Positions 1-5,859 are shown, numbered from the stretch's first letter. The stretch is DNA of 6,276 bases from Balneolia bacterium (GCA_003566395.1 PXDL01000050.1:1-6276); one strand, 5' to 3'. Notes: generated from the letters alone by a model not told the origin. Numbers and translations are program-made.

Positions 1-725
1 CCCGGCCGCTGCAGCAAATCCTGAGCAGCCCCCAGGTTCATAAGAACTTGCTCGTCCTCAGAGGAGCCGCTCTCCGTCAGTATAGCCCGAACCCGGAAGT
101 CCCTGCTGGACAGGGACAGGGTATCTTCCTCCCCAACTTTTAAAAATTTGGCCAGGGCGGCGCCCACCAGGACCTCATCGTCGGACAGGGCCAACTGGCT
201 CAAGCCTTCCCTGGTCAAATCCAGCCTTTCAACATCCATGGGTTTGTCTCCGCCGGAGGTTTCCCCTGCCGCCCCGGGTGGGGCGGCCGGTTCCTGGCCG
301 TCCTGCAAGCGCAGCCAGGGCTTGATGGCGAACTCGCTCTGCAGGTCTACCCCGGCCAGAAGCAGGTTATGCCCGCTTTCCGCCGTTGCCACTCCCAGCA
401 GCCGGGGCGCCACGATGTGAATCATATCCCGGGAAGGCACCCCTTCAAGAGCAGCAACGTCAGCCAGGCTGAGGCGCTCCACATCAAACATGACTTCCGG
501 CAAGGTAATCCCGCCGTAGGAAAAAGTCAACTCTCCCGCCGACGGCGTAATGACCACATTGGCGCCGAACTCCCCGGCCTGCCGGCTCATTTCAGCCTTC
601 ATGGCCTCCACCACGCTGTAAACCGATACCACGGTGGCAATACCGATTACCAGGCCCAGGAGGATAAATAGGGCTTTCCCTTTTCGGCGGCGGAGGTTAT
701 TGATGGCGATATGGTATAGGTGCAT
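1..725 (-). CDS. FtsX/MacB-type ABC transporter permease, second subunit (partial, C-terminus outside the window)
   Basis: This reading frame stays open from an ATG at 725-723 to the left edge, giving 241 codons. The N-terminus has a basic NNLRRRKGKA segment, then a membrane helix at about residues 18-40 (LFILLGLVIGIATVVSVYSV), then an extracytoplasmic domain. That is the MacB/FtsX layout, with the remaining three helices expected beyond the edge. It is clearly paralogous to the permease at 1473-2666: both share the NNL+RRK start, the EFGAN motif after helix 1, a YGG motif, a GVD motif and a KPW motif. The ATG follows the ATPase stop by one base, and its ribosome binding site (GGAGGGG) lies inside the ATPase gene, so the two are probably translationally coupled. 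Residues 144-162 form a Pro/Ala/Gly-rich insert that the paralogue lacks. The two permeases probably form a heterodimer driven by the ATPase at 727-1455. The substrate is not evident from this protein alone. Confidence 0.9.
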   Translation of the reverse strand, partial: MHLYHIAINNLRRRKGKALFILLGLVIGIATVVSVYSVVEAMKAEMSRQAGEFGANVVITPSAGELTFSYGGITLPEVMFDVERLSLADVAALEGVPSRDMIHIVAPRLLGVATAESGHNLLLAGVDLQSEFAIKPWLRLQDGQEPAAPPGAAGETSGGDKPMDVERLDLTREGLSQLALSDDEVLVGAALAKFLKVGEEDTLSLSSRDFRVRAILTESGSSEDEQVLMNLGAAQDLLQRP

Positions 726-726
726 A

Positions 727-1455
727 TTATTCCCCTCCGCAAATAGGCTGGCAAGAGCCTGCTGAGAGGGAACCCTCTTGGCCCGGGTACACCTGCCCGT
801 CCTTTAACAGGATGGTCCGCTCCATGTACCGGGTATTCTCAGGGTTGTGGGTTACCATCAAGACGGTAAGGCCTTCCTGGTTAAGTTCCCGGAAGAGGTC
901 CATGATTTCTGCCCCCGTTTTTGTATCCAGACTTCCGGTAGGCTCATCTGCCAAAACCACAGGGGGTTCGTTGACAATAGCCCGGGCAATGGCCACCCGC
1001 TCCTGTTCCCCCCCGGAAAGCTGGTTTGGCAGCCGGTTGGTTTTACCCTCCAGGCCAACCCGGGACAGGACCTCCTCAGCCAGGTTTCGTTTTTCCTTAT
1101 TGGAATACCGGGTTGTGGTCAAGGGAAGCATCACGTTTTCCAAAGCCGTTAAATAGGGGATTAGTTGAAACTGCTGGAACACGAAGCCCAGATACTCCCG
1201 GCGGAAATCAGCCCGTTTTTCCTGGGACAGCCCGTACAGATCGATACCGTCAATCTGGATAACCCCCAAAGTGGGAGGGTTCAAACCGCCGATGATGGAC
1301 AGCAGGGTACTTTTTCCGGACCCGGAGTGGCCCATCACCGCCACCGATTCCCCCCGGCTAATATCCAGGTCAATGCCCCTTAAGGCTTGAACTTCATCTC
1401 CCCTGGTTTTATAGGTCTTCTGCAAACCCTGCATGGAAATCATAATTTCAGCCAC
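727..1455 (-). CDS. ABC transporter ATP-binding protein, LolD/MacB/FtsE type
   Basis: This is the cytoplasmic ATPase that powers the two FtsX-type permeases on either side of it. Numbered from the GTG start, it has a Walker A motif GHSGSGKS at 42-49, the Q-loop glutamine near 94, the signature LSGGEQERVAIARA starting at 146, Walker B VVLADEP at 166-172, the D-loop SLD and the H-loop histidine at 203. The length of 242 residues fits the family. The frame is open back to a TTG at 1476, but I chose GTG at 1455 because AGGGGAGG sits seven bases upstream of it. That leaves a 17-base gap after the permease stop. The C-terminal tail ends in a CQPIC motif (residues 235 and 239), which is not part of the usual ATPase fold and adds to the cysteine pairs seen across this operon. 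The stop overlaps the translation-initiation region of the next permease gene. Confidence 0.95.
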   Translation of the reverse strand: MAEIMISMQGLQKTYKTRGDEVQALRGIDLDISRGESVAVMGHSGSGKSTLLSIIGGLNPPTLGVIQIDGIDLYGLSQEKRADFRREYLGFVFQQFQLIPYLTALENVMLPLTTTRYSNKEKRNLAEEVLSRVGLEGKTNRLPNQLSGGEQERVAIARAIVNEPPVVLADEPTGSLDTKTGAEIMDLFRELNQEGLTVLMVTHNPENTRYMERTILLKDGQVYPGQEGSLSAGSCQPICGGE

Positions 1456-1472
1456 CTGTCTTCCTCCCCTTG

Positions 1473-2666
1473 TCAAATAAAGCGTAAGGCCTCCGCTGGA
1501 TCCAGGCGGGATGCTTTCAAAGCCGGATAGGTGCTGGCCAAGAGGGCCAGCAGCACGGAAAGCAATACCGCCGGCAAAATCAGTTCATACCGCCAGGGAA
1601 TGCTGTCTTGCAGCTGCACCAGGGCAGGCCCCGCCGCCACCGCTATACCGTTGCCGGCCAGGTACCCCAGCACTCCCCCCAAAAGGCTCACCAATCCCGC
1701 TTCCAGATAAATGATTTTAAATACATGCATCCGGCGGAAACCCAAGGCCCGGAAGATACCAATCTCCCTGGTCCGCTCGGCGACAGCTGAAAGCATGGTG
1801 GTCAGCACCACCAATGCGGCGATTACCAGGACCACCCCAGACAATGCAAAACCAAAGGCGGAAAAACGGTCGATGGTTTCCTCCCGGAACAAGGCCGCCT
1901 GCCTTAAGGCAATGACCCGGGAATCAGGAAGGGCTTGACTCAACCCTGCCACAATCTCATCTATGGGGCACATATTGCAGTAGGCCGATACTTCGATCAT
2001 GGAGAGCTCTCCGGGGCGGCCCAGCAATGCCTGGGTTGCCGGCAGGTTAGCATAAATTAGCCCATCCTCTTCTGTACCCATCTGGTTCAAGATGCCATGG
2101 ACAAAAAATGTATTACCGTTTAACGCCAGGGAATCCCCCACTCTTCTATCCAGGGCCCCTGCGGCAGAGAAACCCAAAATTAAACCGTCATCAGGCAGAT
2201 CCAGGAGGGATAGGTCTGCCACCCCCCCTGTCAAGTTTACCTGCTCCCGCAAAGAAAACCAGGGTTTTTGGGTAAACTCCCGCTGGGTATCCACCCCCAC
2301 CAGCAGGGCTTTTTGCTCACCGGTGGTGACGGCGCCGATCAACTTGGGGGAAACTATATTGATGTAGGGAGCCACAGAGGATTCGTAGATTTTGGGCAAC
2401 TCATCCTCCGTCAGGCTCTGCATGTCAATGGCCACATTGGAAACGAAAGATCCCCCGTAATGCAGTTCCACCTCCCGGGAGGGGGGAAGGATCATGGCGT
2501 TGGCACCGAATTCATCGATCCTGTCCCCCAACTCCAGGCGCATGGCCGATACAATGCTGAAGACCGCTACCACCGTGGCTACCCCCACCACCAGACCGAG
2601 CATCAAGAAAACTGCTTTAACTTTTCTGCGTTTCAGGTTGTTGAGGCTGATGTGGAAGATATTCAT
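1473..2666 (-). CDS. FtsX/MacB-type ABC transporter permease, first subunit
   Basis: This full-length 397-residue permease has the MacB/FtsX architecture. A membrane helix lies at about 18-41, an extracytoplasmic domain at about 45-265, and three helices at about 270-293, 318-342 and 362-382. The cytoplasmic coupling segment AERTREIGIFRALG (about 296-309) and the C-terminal PALKASRLDPAEALR are standard for the family and contact the ATPase. The extracytoplasmic domain contains YCNMCPIDEI, with a CxxC pair at residues 230 and 233. This is a possible metal or redox site and is uncommon in drug- or lipoprotein-type MacB/LolC permeases. The ATG is preceded by AGGGGTG at a suitable distance and lies 26 bases after the stop of the small cysteine-rich gene. 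In the C. jejuni P19 iron locus two such permeases accompany a DUF2318 protein. By that analogy this is a metal-linked transporter, which is inference. Confidence 0.93.
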   Translation of the reverse strand: MNIFHISLNNLKRRKVKAVFLMLGLVVGVATVVAVFSIVSAMRLELGDRIDEFGANAMILPPSREVELHYGGSFVSNVAIDMQSLTEDELPKIYESSVAPYINIVSPKLIGAVTTGEQKALLVGVDTQREFTQKPWFSLREQVNLTGGVADLSLLDLPDDGLILGFSAAGALDRRVGDSLALNGNTFFVHGILNQMGTEEDGLIYANLPATQALLGRPGELSMIEVSAYCNMCPIDEIVAGLSQALPDSRVIALRQAALFREETIDRFSAFGFALSGVVLVIAALVVLTTMLSAVAERTREIGIFRALGFRRMHVFKIIYLEAGLVSLLGGVLGYLAGNGIAVAAGPALVQLQDSIPWRYELILPAVLLSVLLALLASTYPALKASRLDPAEALRFI

Positions 2667-2692
2667 CGTATCACCCCTGTATAACCATTAGT

Positions 2693-3106
2693 TCAGGGAA
2701 TTTCATAGGCCTGGCCGTAGCTGTACCCTACTTTCAGGATTAAAACCCCATCTTTGTAGATATGGATTTCCTGGTGACAGCCGAAATCTACAACCAGGGC
2801 TTCCACCCGGTCCAGGTTGGCATTGGGAGAGCTTTCCCGGTAAAACTGAAAGCCGATTCTCTGCAGTTCTTCTTCGGAAGGGACTTCCTCCCTCACGGCA
2901 GCACTGCCGGAACAGCAGCCGCCGCTAAAAACCCTGCGTGGCTCTTCCTCAACCCTGCTAACGATGCCCCCGCTGCAGCAGCCCAACCACATGCCTTCCC
3001 CTGAAAGATTCCCGGAGGGAAGGGCCAGGCTGGTCTTATTAATTCCAATCAGGGCAATGATAACTACCACGGCAACAACAGCATAAACCTTTATGTTATT
3101 AGACAT
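2693..3106 (-). CDS. Small membrane-anchored or secreted protein with two vicinal-cysteine (CC) motifs, function unknown
   Basis: I do not recognise this 137-residue protein. Residues 6-22 are a hydrophobic helix (signal peptide or anchor; SLA at 26-28 could precede a cleavage site). A Gly/Ser-rich stretch follows with two near-identical motifs, GCCSGG (cysteines 43 and 44) and GGCCSGS (cysteines 64 and 65), separated by about 20 residues. The C-terminal half (about 75-137) looks like a compact alpha/beta domain, with VVDFGCHQEIHIYKDG holding a Cys-His pair at 110-111 near its centre. There are five cysteines in total, all predicted to be outside the membrane. The gene lies 33 bases after the DUF2318 gene and 26 before the first permease, so it is almost certainly part of the transport operon. 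The Cys content and context suggest metal binding or thiol exchange for the transporter. That is inference. A GAGAGG ribosome binding site lies about ten bases before the ATG, behind an A8 run. Confidence 0.8.
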   Translation of the reverse strand: MSNNIKVYAVVAVVVIIALIGINKTSLALPSGNLSGEGMWLGCCSGGIVSRVEEEPRRVFSGGCCSGSAAVREEVPSEEELQRIGFQFYRESSPNANLDRVEALVVDFGCHQEIHIYKDGVLILKVGYSYGQAYEIP

Positions 3107-3139
3107 TTTTTTTCAGCCTCTCTTTCCTTCAGTTACGTT

Positions 3140-3730
3140 TTACAGGGTACGAATCCGCCATTCCAGAACTTCCTGCAGGGGAATGATCAGCATATCCCCT
3201 TGGAGGGTGGCCTGCATGTTCACAGGGGGGTAGGAGCCACAAGCCACGGAGCCGGAAATAAACTCGTGACTTTCAATCGTGTAGGTGGTCCGGCAGTTAT
3301 CGCACACCAGGGTTTCTCCAGCCAGGGAGAAGGTCCGCCCGAGGCAGGGCTCACACATGCTGCTGCCGGCAAAGATGCGGCCTGAGGGAGTGATGTAGGC
3401 CATCAATGGTACCAGGAAACCTTCATCGTTGGCCACCTCAAAATAAACAATTCCCATTTCCTCAACCTCCGAAAAAGGGATCCTGATCTCATCTCCTGCG
3501 ATAACAGGCTCCACCGGTGTCATGGATACAACCCGCCCCAAGTAGGAACGGGGGGAAGTCACCGGTTCGCCGAAGTAGCCCTTATCCGCCTGCGCAGGAG
3601 TGGTGGTATGCTGGTAAAGGGCAAAGGCTGCTGCCAGTACCACCAGAAGGGCCCCTAGCAAGATGGGCCATTTGCTTTTTTCCTTGCGGGTAAATTGCCT
3701 CTTTTTTTCAAACCTCTTCTGAGGTGACAT
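3140..3730 (-). CDS. DUF2318/FtrD-like membrane-anchored cysteine protein
   Basis: This 196-residue protein has a basic cytoplasmic N-terminus (1-20), one membrane helix at about 22-39, and an extracytoplasmic domain. That domain carries CEPC (126, 129), then LVCDNC (143, 146), then a lone Cys164 in VACGSYPP. This CxxC-x13-CxxC-then-C-x3-PP arrangement matches my knowledge of the DUF2318 family (Pfam 'membrane iron-sulfur containing protein FtrD-like'). Members occur in P19/Ftr iron-uptake loci next to FtsX-type permeases, exactly the neighbours seen here, so a role in handling or reducing metal outside the membrane is likely. Longer family members carry several N-terminal helices; this one has a single anchor. 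The ATG follows AAGGAGG at seven bases. It is the first gene after a strong promoter with a BlaI-type operator, so it probably opens the transport operon. The assignment rests on motif memory, not on a search. Confidence 0.85.
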   Translation of the reverse strand: MSPQKRFEKKRQFTRKEKSKWPILLGALLVVLAAAFALYQHTTTPAQADKGYFGEPVTSPRSYLGRVVSMTPVEPVIAGDEIRIPFSEVEEMGIVYFEVANDEGFLVPLMAYITPSGRIFAGSSMCEPCLGRTFSLAGETLVCDNCRTTYTIESHEFISGSVACGSYPPVNMQATLQGDMLIIPLQEVLEWRIRTL

Positions 3731-3744
3731 GTTTGTTCCTCCTT

Positions 3745-3763
3745 CTACTAGTGCCTGTAGTAG
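3745..3763 (-). promoter_or_regulatory. BlaI-type operator in front of the DUF2318 operon
   Basis: The dyad CTACTA-N7-TAGTAG is a perfect 6-bp inverted repeat centred on 3754. It resembles the TACTA/TAGTA-like dyads bound by BlaI/MecI repressors. It starts about nine bases past the -10 box on the transcribed side, so a bound dimer would cover the transcription start and early leader, just ahead of the ribosome binding site. The same 19-bp layout recurs in the blaI-like promoter at 5262-5280, with one base changed in one arm. Confidence 0.75.
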
Positions 3764-3771
3764 TTTATTAC

Positions 3772-3800
3772 ATTATAAGCCTCATATTTTTAAATTACAA
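3772..3800 (-). promoter_or_regulatory. Sigma-A type promoter for the DUF2318-ABC operon
   Basis: On the minus strand a -35 box TTGTAA (complement of 3795-3800) and a perfect -10 box TATAAT (complement of 3772-3777) are separated by exactly 17 bases, in an AT-rich stretch. The promoter lies between the M56 gene stop (3829) and the DUF2318 start (3730). No terminator is visible before it, so readthrough from the regulatory genes is also possible. Confidence 0.8.
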
Positions 3801-3828
3801 GCCCATTTTAAATAAGGATGTGTCATTG

Positions 3829-4806
3829 TTAGCAAACCAGACCCAGAAATATTATGGTCAACCCCAGGATGGTTAGGGCCAGGGTAAATAAACCCAGGCC
3901 CGGGAAGCCCTTTTGCTCCTGTCCTTCCATGAGGCTTAAAACCCGCTTCTCCAGATCCTTCTTTTTCCCTGCGAACGCTACAGAAAACCGGGGTTCGCAT
4001 TGTCCTCCATCCAAAATCACTCGCCAGACCTTCAAAAGGGTGGATGCGTAACTACGGGAAGTCCCCAGGAGCCTAGCGGTTTCTGCATCGCAAAGCCGCT
4101 CCCGCTCCAGGAGATACCTGTCAAAAAAATACCGGCTGGCAGGGCTGAAGAACATGATGTCCCGCACCAAGTACAGCAACCAGCCCTTAAGGGTATCGCT
4201 CCGGCGGATGTGCAAGAGCTCGTGGGTTAAAATTCCTTCCACATCATTGTAGGTTAGCTCCTGTAAAACCGGCACGCCCACCACAACTGCGGGGCGGAAT
4301 ATGCCAAGGACGAAGGCAGCAAAACCGGGGTGATCCGTATAAACTACTTCGGGACGAGGAAGGTTTAACTCCCGGCAGCGCCTCGAAACAACCTCCTCAA
4401 CCCATTCCCCTTGACAGCCCCGTAATTGTTTAGAACAGCCTTTTAAGCGCCTGAGGTAAATGTGCCCCGCCAGCCCCCTCAATAAACCCAAAAATGCCAT
4501 GAAAAGAACCACAGGGCCTAAGAACCGCAGGGCCGCAGTTCCCAGCAGGCACAAAGAATCAAGGAAGCGCCAGAAAAAGTTTTCGTAAAGAGCACCGCTT
4601 TGGCATCTCTTGTCCAGAACTGTATGGTACAGCCCGTAACCCAGCAGCGAAGCTAAAAGGCCCACCAGATATAGGGCCATGCGCTGCTTGGGGTTTCTCA
4701 CAGAAAAAAATTTGACACTTAACAGCACCAGTAAAAATGCAAATCCGGAGCCAAAGAAGGAATAGATAAAAAAGGTATGCAGGTCATTCGCCGGCACCGC
4801 CCTCAC
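3829..4806 (-). CDS. BlaR1/MecR1-like M56 family membrane metallopeptidase without a sensor domain
   Basis: This is a predicted integral-membrane zinc peptidase that would inactivate the BlaI-type repressor encoded just upstream. The zinc site is HELLH at 195-199, with the third ligand glutamate in ERLCD (Glu236). The M56 hallmark GIFRPAVVV precedes it at 168-176. Membrane helices are likely at about 11-33, 42-62, 87-112 and at the C-terminus, 302-323. BlaR1 and MecR1 are about 585-600 residues with a C-terminal penicillin-binding sensor. This protein has 325 residues and ends right after a final helix, so beta-lactam sensing by that route is excluded. Several cysteines (68, 86, 124, 131, 144, 239, 270, 325) leave room for a metal or thiol signal, which is speculative. 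The start is GTG at 4806, inside blaI with a 23-base overlap; a second GTG at 4797 is an alternative. The ribosome binding site is poor, which suggests translational coupling. Confidence 0.9.
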   Translation of the reverse strand: MRAVPANDLHTFFIYSFFGSGFAFLLVLLSVKFFSVRNPKQRMALYLVGLLASLLGYGLYHTVLDKRCQSGALYENFFWRFLDSLCLLGTAALRFLGPVVLFMAFLGLLRGLAGHIYLRRLKGCSKQLRGCQGEWVEEVVSRRCRELNLPRPEVVYTDHPGFAAFVLGIFRPAVVVGVPVLQELTYNDVEGILTHELLHIRRSDTLKGWLLYLVRDIMFFSPASRYFFDRYLLERERLCDAETARLLGTSRSYASTLLKVWRVILDGGQCEPRFSVAFAGKKKDLEKRVLSLMEGQEQKGFPGLGLFTLALTILGLTIIFLGLVC

Positions 4807-5221
4807 CGCCCTTATGTTCAGCCAGCAATTTTTCCAACCGGTCTATGGTTTCCCTGTCATTTTGCCTAACCCGGGAAAGAAAGTGGGCCAGAGTTACATC
4901 CGCAAAATCTTCCAGCAAGCTATCCACCACGTTAGCCACAACCCGGGAGGTAAATTCCTCCCTGGTCATGGATGGCGTATAGAAATCTGTTTTCCCTTCT
5001 TTTCTCTTACGCAAAATATTTTTTTCTGCCAGGCGCCCCATTATGGTCATCACTGTGGTATAGGCAATTCCCCGCTTCCCAGCCAAATACTCATAGATAT
5101 CCCGGACACAAACCTCGCAATCCTTGCGCCAGATGATATCCATAACTTCACTTTCCAGGCTGCCAAGGACTTTGCTTAAGCCCTGCATATCCGGTTTAAA
5201 ATCACCAGGTAACCGCCTCAT
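4784..5221 (-). CDS. BlaI/MecI/CopY-family winged-helix transcriptional repressor
   Basis: This 145-residue protein has the family's usual length and layout. The N-terminal winged helix begins at LGSLESEVMDIIW (19-31), the recognition helix is AYTTVMTIMGRL (53-64), and the wing is KRKEGKTDFYTP (72-83). The C-terminal half is helical and serves dimerisation; in BlaI/MecI it is cut when the partner peptidase is activated. The gene directly precedes and overlaps an M56 peptidase, the classical pairing. A CxxC pair (Cys35 and Cys38) sits where BlaI proteins usually have a short Gly-x-x-Thr-Val link before the second helix, so the DNA-binding domain itself might respond to metal or redox state. 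CopY's metal site is at its C-terminus, and that CxC pattern is absent here. The ATG has GAGGAGG eight bases upstream. The promoter contains an operator-like dyad, which predicts autorepression. Confidence 0.94.
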   Translation of the reverse strand: MRRLPGDFKPDMQGLSKVLGSLESEVMDIIWRKDCEVCVRDIYEYLAGKRGIAYTTVMTIMGRLAEKNILRKRKEGKTDFYTPSMTREEFTSRVVANVVDSLLEDFADVTLAHFLSRVRQNDRETIDRLEKLLAEHKGGEGGAGE

Positions 5222-5245
5222 GACCCCAACCTCCTCAGCACCTTT

Positions 5246-5274
5246 ATTATACAGTGCAAATCTACTACGAGCAA
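5246..5274 (-). promoter_or_regulatory. Promoter of the blaI-M56 gene pair
   Basis: On the minus strand a perfect -10 box TATAAT (complement of 5246-5251) is preceded at 17 bases by a weak -35 element TTGCTC (complement of 5269-5274). It lies about 25 bases before the blaI-like start codon. The -35 element falls inside the operator dyad at 5262-5280, so repressor binding would block the polymerase. Confidence 0.7.
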
Positions 5275-5280
5275 TAGCAG
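5262..5280 (-). promoter_or_regulatory. BlaI-type operator over the blaI -35 region
   Basis: CTACTA-N7-TAGCAG is an inverted repeat with one mismatch in its 6-bp arms. It has the same length and spacing as the perfect dyad at 3745-3763. Its position over the -35 element predicts negative autoregulation by the product of the gene at 4784-5221. Confidence 0.68.
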
Positions 5281-5310
5281 ATATAAGTTCGTTAGGATTG
5301 ACGACTTTGA

Positions 5311-5518
5311 AATAGCTTACTGCCCTTTGCCCTGATTATCATGGTATACGCGGCTACGCTGCCCAAGGATATCCTGCCCCTTATGCCGGCTTTGCAGAGC
5401 TGGTGGCTTAAATTCCATGTGGGGACAGCCATATTCGCCTACGGATCCTTTGCCATAGCCTGCGGCTTGGCCTTTATGTATCTATAAGGGAAAGAAAAAG
5501 GTTGGATGGCTATCGAGG
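5311..5518 (+). pseudogene. ccsB: Internal fragment of a CcsB/ResC-type cytochrome c biogenesis gene
   Basis: An open stretch from 5311 encodes ALIIMVYAATLP, then PLMPALQSWWLKFHVGTAI, then AYGSFAIACGLAFMYL, ending at a TAA at 5485-5487. The PxMPALQSxWLxxHV segment and the following helix are a recognisable part of the CcsB/CcsA (ResC) haem-handling membrane protein, which normally has well over 250 residues. No start region, no tryptophan-rich haem motif and no C-terminus are present. After the stop, another frame reads IRERKR, which is how CcsB proteins usually continue after MYL. A one-base deletion near 5484 therefore accounts for the stop, and homology fades at about 5515. This is a dead internal fragment, about 60 codons long, joined directly to a toxin-antitoxin remnant. 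An independent small protein from the ATG at 5341 is unlikely: no ribosome binding site is visible. Confidence 0.75.
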
Positions 5519-5553
5519 AAGTGGAAAAACAGTTAGGAATTAATGATGTTTAA
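5506..5553 (+). pseudogene. C-terminal remnant of a toxin-antitoxin antitoxin gene
   Basis: Fifteen codons (MAIEEVEKQLGINDV) end in a TAA at 5551-5553 that overlaps the toxin ATG at 5546 by eight bases. Such an overlap is typical of the antitoxin-toxin junction in relBE/parDE-type operons. An acidic helical tail of this kind fits the end of a Phd- or RelB-type antitoxin, but the family cannot be told from 15 residues. The DNA-binding N-terminal part is missing; the ccsB fragment takes its place directly upstream, which points to a deletion or recombination junction near 5500-5515. Confidence 0.5.
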
Positions 5554-5859
5554 ACTGAAAATATCACCTAAAACTAAAAATGATTTGGTAGAAATTAAAG
5601 ACTACATTTCTCAGGAGCTTTGCAATCAGCAGGCAGCTCTAAATATGGTTTCTAAAATCACAAAAAAATACGTGTGTTAGCGGAGCATCCTGGTATAGGT
5701 GCACCGCTGCTTTCTTCTGTTGTGGATGTTCAAACAGATTGTCGTTATCTTGTTTGCGAATATTACCTGATATTTTACAGGTACGAGGCTGACTTTGTGA
5801 TTGTATTAAGAATCCTATACGGGAAACGTGACTATGTACGTATTTTGTTCTGCGACTAA
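5546..5859 (+). pseudogene. ParE/RelE-family toxin gene with a -1 frameshift at an A7 run
   Basis: The 5' frame (5546-5680) encodes MFKLKISPKTKNDLVEIKDY and on to VSKITKKYVC, then stops at TAG 5678-5680. The -1 frame continues exactly from the A7 run (5662-5668) as KIRVLAEHPGIGAPL and on to YRYEADFVIVLRILYGKRDY, ending with TAA at 5857-5859. Joined, they give a 104-residue protein with the usual ParE/RelE length and landmarks: the N-terminal strand KLKISP, HPGIG after the second helix, YLIFYRY, and a C-terminal RILYGKRDY strand. These toxins are ribosome-dependent mRNA nucleases (RelE) or gyrase inhibitors (ParE); the sequence does not tell which. Both halves are well preserved apart from the shift, so it is a recent mutation, a homopolymer sequencing error, or recoding by slippage. 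The cognate antitoxin is reduced to a tail. Confidence 0.8.

Noticed and set aside
148..671. Two plus-strand open frames near the left edge
   Set aside because: They are opposite the second permease, which is supported by paralogy to the permease at 1473-2666. Their composition is Ser/Arg/Pro-rich as expected from antisense frames in GC-rich DNA.
1456..1476. TTG at 1476 as start of the ATPase, overlapping the permease stop
   Set aside because: The AGGGGAGG ribosome binding site lies between this TTG and the GTG at 1455, so it can only serve the GTG.
2268..2684. Long plus-strand open frame of 138 codons
   Set aside because: It lies wholly opposite the first permease gene, whose membrane helices and family motifs are clear. 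Its translation has no recognisable domain and no convincing ribosome binding site.
4814..5179. Plus-strand open frame of 121 codons
   Set aside because: It is the antisense of the BlaI-type gene, which has clear winged-helix motifs, a promoter and a ribosome binding site.
3829..5221. Beta-lactam resistance regulation (blaI-blaR1)
   Set aside because: The peptidase lacks the penicillin-binding sensor domain and no beta-lactamase or PBP gene is present. The shared operator instead points to the DUF2318-ABC operon.
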